From the NCBI GenBank assembly GCA_902785945.1, contig CADAAR010000005.1:1-64000 (forward strand): a DNA stretch of 64,000 nt, read 5' to 3'. The DNA is from an uncultured Prevotellaceae bacterium (lineage in GTDB: Bacteria; Bacteroidota; Bacteroidia; Bacteroidales; Bacteroidaceae). Of this stretch, positions 15,019 through 22,644 are shown piece by piece. Every line of letters begins with the position of its first letter. Position 1 is the stretch's first letter. The translations under genes and the position numbers were made by a program. Under the pieces are notes generated by a model. That model was not told where the DNA came from and made no database searches. It was given only the letters and a program-made list of their open reading frames with translations.

Positions 15019-16304
15019 TGGTCGAAGTCGAGTTTTAATTGTTGCTCCTCTGCCGCACGCTTTTGCTGAGCTTTTGAAATCAGCAAAGGGCGAAGACGCT
15101 CAGGACGCAGCTCATTGATACCGATAATGGGCTGTGAAAACTGTGATGTCAGCTCGTTGCAGGTGATGAAGTATTTCGCCTTTTTCATGACCACGCCCAT
15201 CTTCTTCAGGTCGAAAGACGTAAGACGGTTGAAACGACGTGAATTGACGATGAGCCACGCCGACTTCGTGCCAAGTCCTGGCACTCGGAGCAACTGTTCA
15301 TAATCGGCCGTATTGATGTCGACAGGAAAAGCTTCCGGATGGCGCAGGGCCCAGGCCAGCTTGGGGTCGACCTCGAGGTCGAGGTTCGTATGCAGGTCGT
15401 CGACAATCTCATCGACCTTGAAATGATAGAAGCGTAGGAGCCAATCAGCCTGATACAAACGGTTCTCACGCACCAAAGGCGGCTGTTTGAGGACCGGCAA
15501 TCGAGGGTCGTAGGTATTGACACTGATATAACCCGAGTAATACACACGACGCATGGTGGGCTGGCCGTAGAGCATCGACGACATGGTGAGGATGTCGCGA
15601 TCGGTTTCCTTCGTAGCACCCACAATCATCTGCGTGGACTGGCCGGCAGGCACAAAACGGGGCGCATGACGGTATTTACGGCGGTCTTCCTTATTCTCTA
15701 ACACCCCTTGCTGAATGAGCTTCATGGGTTGGAACACACTCTTATGGTCTTTCTCAGGGGCGAGCAGCTTCAGCGACTCCTCCTTGGGAATCTCGATGTT
15801 CACGCTCATACGATCGGCATAACGACCTGCCTCGTTCAACAATTCCTGCGAACAGCCTGGGATGCTCTTCAGATGGATATAGCCATTGAAGCGATGCACC
15901 GTACGGAGATCGCGGGCGATGGCCGTCAGACGCTCCATGGTATAGTCGGGATTGCGCACTACCCCACTCGACAGGAACAAGCCCTCGATATAATTGCGAC
16001 GATAGAACTCCATCGTAATCTCTTCGAGTTCGCTGACAGAGAGCGTGGCACGCTTGATATCGTTCGAACGGCGATTGATGCAGTACGCACAGTCGTACAT
16101 GCAATAATTGGTCAGCATGACCTTCAGCAGCGAGATGCATCGCCCGTCATCGGCAAAGGAGTGGCAGATGCCTACCCCACCGACAGTAGAACCCACCATG
16201 CCTTGCTTACCCTTGCGCACAGTGCCGCTCGACGAACACGACACATCGTATTTCGCCGACTCTGCGAGGATTCGCAATTTCTCCATGGTCTTTTCAGTCA
16301 GCAT
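15015..16304 (-). CDS. TIGR03916 putative DNA modification/repair radical SAM protein
   Basis: 429 residues. The radical SAM cluster motif CxxxCxxC is seen as NYCMYDCAYCINR near residues 67-79, and a C-terminal helix-hairpin-helix (LLRVPGLGTKSAWLIVNSR) suggests DNA binding. Together these define the TIGR03916 family, always next to TIGR03915. It overlaps the partner gene by 4 bp and follows an ABC permease gene by 20 bp. An internal ATG (16286) is an alternative start. The chemistry on DNA is inferred from domains only. Confidence 0.9.
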   Translation of the reverse strand: MLTEKTMEKLRILAESAKYDVSCSSSGTVRKGKQGMVGSTVGGVGICHSFADDGRCISLLKVMLTNYCMYDCAYCINRRSNDIKRATLSVSELEEITMEFYRRNYIEGLFLSSGVVRNPDYTMERLTAIARDLRTVHRFNGYIHLKSIPGCSQELLNEAGRYADRMSVNIEIPKEESLKLLAPEKDHKSVFQPMKLIQQGVLENKEDRRKYRHAPRFVPAGQSTQMIVGATKETDRDILTMSSMLYGQPTMRRVYYSGYISVNTYDPRLPVLKQPPLVRENRLYQADWLLRFYHFKVDEIVDDLHTNLDLEVDPKLAWALRHPEAFPVDINTADYEQLLRVPGLGTKSAWLIVNSRRFNRLTSFDLKKMGVVMKKAKYFITCNELTSQFSQPIIGINELRPERLRPLLISKAQQKRAAEEQQLKLDFDQ

Positions 16305-16324
16305 GGGGCAAAGAGATTTGATTT

Positions 16325-17581
16325 TTACTGGCGTTTCTTCAGACCCAAACGTACCTCACGTTTCTTACGCAGGAAGTCGAGACGTTCGGCAGCATGACGC
16401 TTGGAGACGCGGACCTGATGGCCATAGACGATACATGCCGTGCCCAGATAGACAGCCATCTGAATCCAGAGATAGCGCACCTCGGAAGAAACATCAGCCA
16501 GGGTGCCACCCATGGTGTTCATTCGTACAAAGGCACGAACGCCGAAGGTGCTTGGGAAGAGCCACGAGATGCCCTGCCAATAGCTGGGAATGGCCGACTG
16601 TGGCCACGAGACACCTGTGAGGAACAGTAACGGCAGCGATAGGAACACCACCAGCAACATGACATTCTCACGGTAACGCACCAGACAAGAGACGGTCATA
16701 CCAAAGAACACACAAGCCAACACATAAGGTATCATCATGAGCAGCAGGTCCTGCCAATGCGCCAGCTGGATGAAATGGAAGAGCCGCGGCACAGCCATCG
16801 TGAGGAAAGCACCCATCACGGCATAGACCATGATATAACAGGCAGCCTTGCCACTGACAATACGTCCGATACCACCATAACAACGGTTAATCGGCACGAG
16901 GTCGCCATAACGGTTACTCTCGCGGGCCGTACCCGCCGCCAGCCCAATGCCCAGCACCAGTGTCTGTTGCAGAATCAGCATCAACACAGCAGGCAGGATG
17001 GAGGAGCCATAGCCTCCTTGAGGGTTGAAGATGGGTACATCTTCGAAAGCGAGCGGCTGTGTGGTAATCAGATCCTCACGAGCCGTATAATTGCCAGAGA
17101 GCTTGGTCTGTATCTCCGCTCCCATCTTCTGGGTCACAGCCACCGCCGTTTGATAGATAGCCTTATAGGTGAGCATCAGCGCCATATCGCAATACACACC
17201 TATCACGCCCTGCTCCATACGGTTCAGACGTGTGGCGAAATCCTCCGGGATGAAATAGATGCCCTTCACCACCTGACGGCTGACGAGCGACTGCGCATCG
17301 TCGAGGTCGGCAGCATAGCTCAAGACATGAATATCGGGCGAGGCGTCCAACATACGGATTAGCTGTCGTGACTGTTGGGAGTGCGACTGATCGACCACCA
17401 CCACAGGCACCTCATGCACCACTTCGTTGTTATAGATCCATGAATAAAGCAAGGGATAAACCAACGGCACGATGACACAGAAGATCAGCACGCCCTCGTC
17501 GCGGAACACCTGTTTGATCTCCTGCCGCCAGACGTAGGCGGCATCCTCCAGCCAACTATATAATTTATGGAATATAGACAT
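16325..17581 (-). CDS. ABC-2 type transporter permease (second)
   Basis: 418 residues from ATG 17581. One N-terminal membrane helix, a periplasmic domain of about 150 residues (VVVVDQSHSQQSRQLIRMLD), then five C-terminal helices, as in ABC2_membrane_3 / YhhJ-YbhR permeases. The gene overlaps the end of the first permease gene by 17 bp. A longer frame from 17644 would overlap even more and is less likely. With HlyD and TolC it should make a tripartite exporter of drugs or lipophilic molecules. No ATPase gene is in the operon. Confidence 0.88.
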   Translation of the reverse strand: MSIFHKLYSWLEDAAYVWRQEIKQVFRDEGVLIFCVIVPLVYPLLYSWIYNNEVVHEVPVVVVDQSHSQQSRQLIRMLDASPDIHVLSYAADLDDAQSLVSRQVVKGIYFIPEDFATRLNRMEQGVIGVYCDMALMLTYKAIYQTAVAVTQKMGAEIQTKLSGNYTAREDLITTQPLAFEDVPIFNPQGGYGSSILPAVLMLILQQTLVLGIGLAAGTARESNRYGDLVPINRCYGGIGRIVSGKAACYIMVYAVMGAFLTMAVPRLFHFIQLAHWQDLLLMMIPYVLACVFFGMTVSCLVRYRENVMLLVVFLSLPLLFLTGVSWPQSAIPSYWQGISWLFPSTFGVRAFVRMNTMGGTLADVSSEVRYLWIQMAVYLGTACIVYGHQVRVSKRHAAERLDFLRKKREVRLGLKKRQ

Positions 17582-18734
17582 AGGTGAGCATTGCGTTTTT
17601 AATCTTATAGACAACGAACCAAGGCAACAGTGTGAAGCCCACAAGCGCTACCAGATGGAACCACGCATCGATAAGTGGATAGCCGTTGAACACTGTGATC
17701 TGATAGAGCATGTAATAATGGCGCAGGGGGAAGAGCCACGTGAGCGCCTGAATCGGTGTGTCCATGCCCATCACAGGAAAGGCCGAGCCTGCCAGCGAGA
17801 AACTGAGCACTGCCCACAGCGAGCAGACACTCATCGACATGCGCAAGGAAGGCATAAGGCCAAAGGCGAAGATGCCGAAGCCTATGGAGCCAAACACCTG
17901 TAGCAGCGCCAGCAGCAGAATCATCGGCCAGCCACCGACATGAGGGAAATGGAGCACATAATAGATATAGAACTCATAGAAGAAGATGAGTACGAGAAAC
18001 ACCATTATCTGTGGCAGATACTTGCCGAGGATGGCCACCACGATATTGTTGTCGGCCTTCGCCAGCAACTCCTTGCCACGATTGAACTTCAGTTCCATGC
18101 CCAAGGAATAGGCGGAAATCAAGAACATGAAGAGCATCATCACACCCGGCACGAAGACGGTGGTGAGATAAGCATTGTAATTCGTCCAGGGATTGCCAAT
18201 CTGATGGAGATCGATACGGATAGGCTGCAAGAACGTCTGTATCTGTTCGGGGGTATAGCCCTTGGCCCGCATCGTGGCCTGTCCTACGGCCGCCGAGCCG
18301 AGGGTGGAGATGGTCTTCAGATCCTTCATCAGCAGCGCACCCGACATGATCGAGGCGAGGTTGTAATAATACGAGATCTTCGGACGGCGGGCAGAGAGCA
18401 ACTGTTCTGTCGTGCCCTTGGGGATGTAGAGGAAAGCGTAGATCTCGTTCTCCTGAATGGCATGGCGAGCCTCAGCGACACTCGCATAACGAGCCACCAC
18501 CTGAGAGCTCTGGAAGCCGTCGAGACGACGGATGATGCTGCGGGAGGTGGATGTATTATCGAGGTCGACGACACCGACAGGCATATCCTCAGGCAGTCCC
18601 TCGTCCATCAGCGAAGTGAAGAACAGCAGCGAGAGGAGAGGAAAGACCAGCATGCAGAAGCCGTAAATGCGATTCTTCAGAAGAATCTTGCATTCACGTT
18701 GCGCAATCGTCCAGATGTTTACCAGGTATCTCAT
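17565..18734 (-). CDS. ABC-2 type transporter permease (first)
   Basis: 389 residues with the same layout as the next gene: N-terminal helix, VGVVDLDNTSTSRSIIRRLD periplasmic domain, then a five-helix ABC-2 domain. The two are distant paralogues (both have the VVD-S-SR-IRRLD block) and probably form a heterodimer. The start overlaps the end of the HlyD gene by 4 bp. The role as efflux permease is inferred from the family and operon. Confidence 0.88.
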   Translation of the reverse strand: MRYLVNIWTIAQRECKILLKNRIYGFCMLVFPLLSLLFFTSLMDEGLPEDMPVGVVDLDNTSTSRSIIRRLDGFQSSQVVARYASVAEARHAIQENEIYAFLYIPKGTTEQLLSARRPKISYYYNLASIMSGALLMKDLKTISTLGSAAVGQATMRAKGYTPEQIQTFLQPIRIDLHQIGNPWTNYNAYLTTVFVPGVMMLFMFLISAYSLGMELKFNRGKELLAKADNNIVVAILGKYLPQIMVFLVLIFFYEFYIYYVLHFPHVGGWPMILLLALLQVFGSIGFGIFAFGLMPSLRMSMSVCSLWAVLSFSLAGSAFPVMGMDTPIQALTWLFPLRHYYMLYQITVFNGYPLIDAWFHLVALVGFTLLPWFVVYKIKNAMLTYVYIP

Positions 18735-19714
18735 TTAATGATCAGACTCATGCCAGGACGCAGGCCATCGAGCTTCTCTACAGGACGAGCCTTGACCTCG
18801 AACGTACGAAGGTCGTACTGACCATTAGCCTTCGTGGCCTTCCACACGGCATAAGAGCCCTGATCTTTCAGGTAATAGACCTTCATCTTGACATCTTTCT
18901 TAAAGGCCGGTACATAAGCGGTAAACTCAGAACCCACCTTCATATCGCCCAACTGGTCTTCGCGGACATTAAACGTGCCCCACATATCGTCCATGACGGC
19001 AATCGACATGATGGGAGAGCCCGTGCCTACCAGTTCGCCTACTTTTGGATAGATATCGGCCACCTCACCCTCCATCTGGGCTATCTGCACCGTCTCGTGG
19101 ATATAGGAGTTCACCTCATTAACAGCACCCTTGGCACGACCCACCTGAGCGGCAGCAGCCATCTTGTCCTCCATACGGGCACCGTTGACAGCCATATCAT
19201 ACTGACTCTGGGCTGCCTTCATCTGAGCCTCCATGGCCTTGTAGTTGGCATAGACCTCATCACGCTTCTGGGCAGAAACCACACCCTCGTCGAACAGACG
19301 CTGGATACGGTTGTATGACTTCTCGGCAATCTCAAAGCCGGCCTTGGCCTGCTGCAGCACTGAGAAAGCGCCCTGAATCTGCTCTTTGCGGGCACCGTTC
19401 TGAGCCTTCAGCTCGAGGGCAGCAGCGGCATTCTCCGCACTACGGGCCTGTTCCATCTTGGCACGCACATCAGGGGCATCGAGGATGGCAAGGGTATCGC
19501 CTACCTTTACGAAATCGCCTTCCTTGACACGTATCTCAAGAATACGCCCCGGCACCTTGCTCGACACACGGTATTCGGACACCTCCACCTGACCCTGAAT
19601 CACGTTTGGTTCACGGTCGAGGGCCAGGAAACCTATCAGCGCCACGATGATAATCACTGCTACAAATCCTGCGATGGCAAGCAGAATGTTGTTATGTTGA
19701 CTTCTTTCTGACAT
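18731..19714 (-). CDS. HlyD/YbhG-type periplasmic adaptor
   Basis: 327 residues. A membrane anchor at about 9-30, a lipoyl-like half (VSSKVPGRILEIRVKEGDFVKVGDTLAIL), a long alpha-helical hairpin (about 85-200) and the second lipoyl/barrel part. This is the membrane fusion protein that links the inner-membrane permeases with TolC. It lies 6 bp after the tolC-like gene and overlaps the permease gene. Confidence 0.92.
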   Translation of the reverse strand: MSERSQHNNILLAIAGFVAVIIIVALIGFLALDREPNVIQGQVEVSEYRVSSKVPGRILEIRVKEGDFVKVGDTLAILDAPDVRAKMEQARSAENAAAALELKAQNGARKEQIQGAFSVLQQAKAGFEIAEKSYNRIQRLFDEGVVSAQKRDEVYANYKAMEAQMKAAQSQYDMAVNGARMEDKMAAAAQVGRAKGAVNEVNSYIHETVQIAQMEGEVADIYPKVGELVGTGSPIMSIAVMDDMWGTFNVREDQLGDMKVGSEFTAYVPAFKKDVKMKVYYLKDQGSYAVWKATKANGQYDLRTFEVKARPVEKLDGLRPGMSLIIK

Positions 19715-19720
19715 AATATA

Positions 19721-21223
19721 TTATTGTAATGTGCCGAGCGACTTCTGTAAGTCTACCTGGCTGAGTTTGACATCAATTTCTGCATCGATCTTCTGCGACT
19801 GCGCCTGAAGCCAGGCCGTCTGGGCCTCCATCACGGTAGCAGGGGTGATAACACCTTCCTGGAAACCAAGGGTGGCCGTACGCAGATTCTCGTCGGCACG
19901 GGCGATATTGGCCTGCGCCATCGACAGTTTCTTGTTGGCCTCATTCACACGGAACGTATTCTGGTTCACTTGCAATTCAATCTTCTCGCGGGCCTCAAGC
20001 AGTTCAAGACTGGCAATGGAGGTAGCGCCCTTCGAGGCACGTACCTTATACATCACATCGCCCCAGTTCCAGATAGGCACACGCACCAGCACGCCTACGT
20101 TCCAGAAACCACCGAACTTGCGCTGGAAGCCGTTGAGGACATTAGGATTGGTGACGTTGTAGCCACCCATCAGAGCCACCATCGGCAGATTGCCAGCCTT
20201 CAAAAGATTGGTGAGCTGTTTCGTCATCAGGACACCACTCTCCAGCATTTTCAGTTCCGGACGGTTCTCGATGGCCGTTTCCACATTCAATGTGGGAGAA
20301 ACATCTACAACGGCGATATTCTCCGTATTCTCATCAGCAAGGGTGATATCTTCATTAACAGGAAGGCCGATGGTCTGACAAAGCAACATCTTGGAAAGCA
20401 CCAGACCGTCGTTCACCTTCAGCAGGGTCATCTCTGCTTCGTTCAGTTTCACGTCGACAGAGAGGCCATCACTCCTTGTAGCCACGCCCTCGTCGATCAT
20501 CTTATGCACATCGCTATGCAGTTTCTTCAGAAGGTCGAGATACCCTTCAGCCAACTTCTGCTTATGCTTCAGCGACACCACAAGCCAATAGGCCTTATCG
20601 GTGGAATAAATGGTTGTCTGACGAACAGTTTCTGCAGAGTTACGCTGCAGATCCTCGTTGATGTCGGCCATCTTGTTCATAGCAATAATGGCACCACCCA
20701 TGAAAACAGGCTGCACCATCATCACCGAACCAGCAAAGAGATTACGGGTATCGGTATCGAGGGCATCCACCAGACGGTCGCCCAAAGCATTGAGATTAGC
20801 AGCCATGCCCTGTAAGGTCTGTCCGGAGGCCATCTTCAACATGTTCATATCGATACCCATCATGCCGAGCACAGAAGCGATGTTCTCCATCGGCAGAGAG
20901 GCACTAGCCTGAGAAAGCCCCGACTGCAAATCGGTCATCGTAGAAGTGCCGAGATTGCTGAGTGTAGACTTCTGGTCATCGCTCAACAATTCCACCTGTC
21001 GGCTGGTATACTGATAGGTACCGAGCGCGCTCACGTGAGGCAGGTATTTCGTCCGCGCCGATTTCCTGACGTTCGTTGCTACGTCCTGCTTCACCTTCGA
21101 GACGGCCACCTGTTTGTTGTTGCGCAGCGCCATCGCACGACAGCTGTCAAGCGATAGCAGTCTTTGCGCACTGACGGGCATCACCGCTCCTGCAAGCAAG
21201 ACGAATCCGATAAATCTGTTCAT
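19721..21223 (-). CDS. TolC family outer-membrane efflux protein
   Basis: 500 residues with a signal peptide (MNRFIGFVLLAGAVMPVSAQ) and the duplicated OEP domain: helical parts with NRPELKMLESGV and QVDLQKSLGTL at the C-terminus. It forms the outer-membrane exit duct for the HlyD/permease complex encoded next. The start is 5 bp after the coiled-coil gene. Confidence 0.92.
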   Translation of the reverse strand: MNRFIGFVLLAGAVMPVSAQRLLSLDSCRAMALRNNKQVAVSKVKQDVATNVRKSARTKYLPHVSALGTYQYTSRQVELLSDDQKSTLSNLGTSTMTDLQSGLSQASASLPMENIASVLGMMGIDMNMLKMASGQTLQGMAANLNALGDRLVDALDTDTRNLFAGSVMMVQPVFMGGAIIAMNKMADINEDLQRNSAETVRQTTIYSTDKAYWLVVSLKHKQKLAEGYLDLLKKLHSDVHKMIDEGVATRSDGLSVDVKLNEAEMTLLKVNDGLVLSKMLLCQTIGLPVNEDITLADENTENIAVVDVSPTLNVETAIENRPELKMLESGVLMTKQLTNLLKAGNLPMVALMGGYNVTNPNVLNGFQRKFGGFWNVGVLVRVPIWNWGDVMYKVRASKGATSIASLELLEAREKIELQVNQNTFRVNEANKKLSMAQANIARADENLRTATLGFQEGVITPATVMEAQTAWLQAQSQKIDAEIDVKLSQVDLQKSLGTLQ

Positions 21224-21228
21224 AATTG

Positions 21229-22101
21229 CTATTCGAAATTAAACGTTCTTGATCCGATCATGTTGCCATCGGCAAAGATCGACACACGATACTGGCCACC
21301 TTCGAGCATCTGCGAGACGTTCCAGAAGGTAGCCACGCTCACCTCCTCGCCCGTATATTCGATAGTCTTCTTCATGGAATACTCCAGATTACGGTTCTCA
21401 TAAGCAAAAGAGCCACCACCGCTAAGCGTATTTCCACCAGGATTCTGAATGCGCACATAGATGGTGCGGTTGCCGTTCGAGGCCGTTACATTCTTCGTGA
21501 TGGTGAAGTTTACCTGCATCTTCTTGGTGTCCTTTAATTTCTTCGTCGGTTTATCACGTTTATTCAGAAGCGACAGACTGATATTCGTGGCGTCAAGCTG
21601 AGCCGCAATCGCCACCTTCTCTGAGAGCGAGGCCTTCTCGCTGCTCAAGCCGGCAATCTGCGAGTTACGTTCCTGAAGAACGGCATTAACACGGGTATTC
21701 TCCTGCTTCAGACTTTCGTTCAAACGGTTCAACGAATCCACCTGAATGATATAGCTACGAAGCACCTCACGAACAGTGGCAAGCTCTTTCTTCAGACGGG
21801 TAATCTCACGCGCATCGTCAGCCTTCACCTTCTTCAATTCTTCAAGAAGTTTCTGAGTCTTCATCTGCTCCTGCGTCAACTGTTCCACGATAGAGTCGTT
21901 GTTGATCTGGGTCTTCATCTCACTGTATTGCAGGGCGAAGCGCTCATATTCGTTTTCCATCTCCTGCTTGTCGAGTTCGGCCAGTTCCTGCATATCGCGG
22001 TTCACTTGTTTCTGCTGCTCAAGGTTACCCAGAAGATAGGCGATGCCCCCTATCAATGCCAAAATCACCACAATCAGTGGTATCAATACTTTCTTTTTCA
22101 T
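21229..22101 (-). CDS. membrane-anchored coiled-coil protein with Ig-like C-terminal domain
   Basis: 290 residues: one membrane helix (residues 5-24), a coiled coil from about 25 to 175 rich in E, K, Q and L heptads, and a beta-rich C-terminal domain (VNFTITKNVTASNGNRTIYV ... YRVSIFADGNMIGSRTF). No named family was recognised. The long periplasmic coiled coil directly upstream of tolC suggests a structural or assembly role in the envelope. This is inference from position. Confidence 0.7.
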   Translation of the reverse strand: MKKKVLIPLIVVILALIGGIAYLLGNLEQQKQVNRDMQELAELDKQEMENEYERFALQYSEMKTQINNDSIVEQLTQEQMKTQKLLEELKKVKADDAREITRLKKELATVREVLRSYIIQVDSLNRLNESLKQENTRVNAVLQERNSQIAGLSSEKASLSEKVAIAAQLDATNISLSLLNKRDKPTKKLKDTKKMQVNFTITKNVTASNGNRTIYVRIQNPGGNTLSGGGSFAYENRNLEYSMKKTIEYTGEEVSVATFWNVSQMLEGGQYRVSIFADGNMIGSRTFNFE

Positions 22102-22187
22102 GCTAAATGTTTATAAACACACAATTTGTCCCGATGCCGATCGCCGCCACCAAGACAAAAACAGAAGGGATACTAACGGAGCTCGAT

Positions 22188-22493
22188 TTATTTAAACTCG
22201 AAAAGGCTTGTGAATCCGGTAATGGTAAACACGTCCTTCAGTTCATTGCTCATGCCAGTGATACAAACCTTGCTTCCCTTGGGCTTGGCAGCCTTCAGAA
22301 CACCCAGGAACAGGCGCAGACCACTCGAAGAGATAAACTCCAGCTTCGAGCAATCGAAAACAATGTTTTTACCTTCACAGTCATAAAGCGGCTGCAACTC
22401 TTTTTCAGTCGCAGCAGCAGCGGCTGTATCAAGTCTTCCCTCCAATACGGCAACTAAGTTGCCGTCCTGTTGTTGAATTGTAGTTTTCATCAT
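22188..22493 (-). CDS. STAS domain anti-sigma factor antagonist
   Basis: 101 residues, entirely a STAS domain: VAVLEGRLDTAAA near the N-terminus and the phosphorylation loop VFDCSKLEFISSSGLRLFL with serines 55-57. SpoIIAA/RsbV-type proteins are controlled by phosphorylation on this serine by an RsbW/SpoIIAB kinase; a gene for such a kinase is at 26422-26835. Two consecutive ATGs (22493, 22490) are possible starts. A 86-bp gap separates it from the coiled-coil gene downstream. Confidence 0.88.
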   Translation of the reverse strand: MMKTTIQQQDGNLVAVLEGRLDTAAAAATEKELQPLYDCEGKNIVFDCSKLEFISSSGLRLFLGVLKAAKPKGSKVCITGMSNELKDVFTITGFTSLFEFK

Positions 22494-22525
22494 CTTTTTA
22501 CAATCAATTTCGTCAATATTTGCTG

Positions 22526-22533
22526 CAAAGTTA
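22526..22533 (-). promoter_or_regulatory. promoter -7 box of the STAS gene
   Basis: Minus strand TAACTTTG followed by C, 33 bp before the start. No consensus -33 box seen. Confidence 0.6.
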
Positions 22534-22618
22534 GAAAAAATACAGCATGTTTACCTATACTTCAAAAACAATTATTGTTTTTTAACTTACATTTAAAGAC
22601 AACTTTCGATTAATTTCG

Positions 22619-22626
22619 TATCTTTG
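22619..22626 (+). promoter_or_regulatory. promoter -7 box of the ABCG-like gene
   Basis: TATCTTTG followed by C, 18 bp before ATG 22645. It is divergent from the STAS promoter. Confidence 0.65.
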
Positions 22627-22644
22627 CAACCAATTTAGACGATT

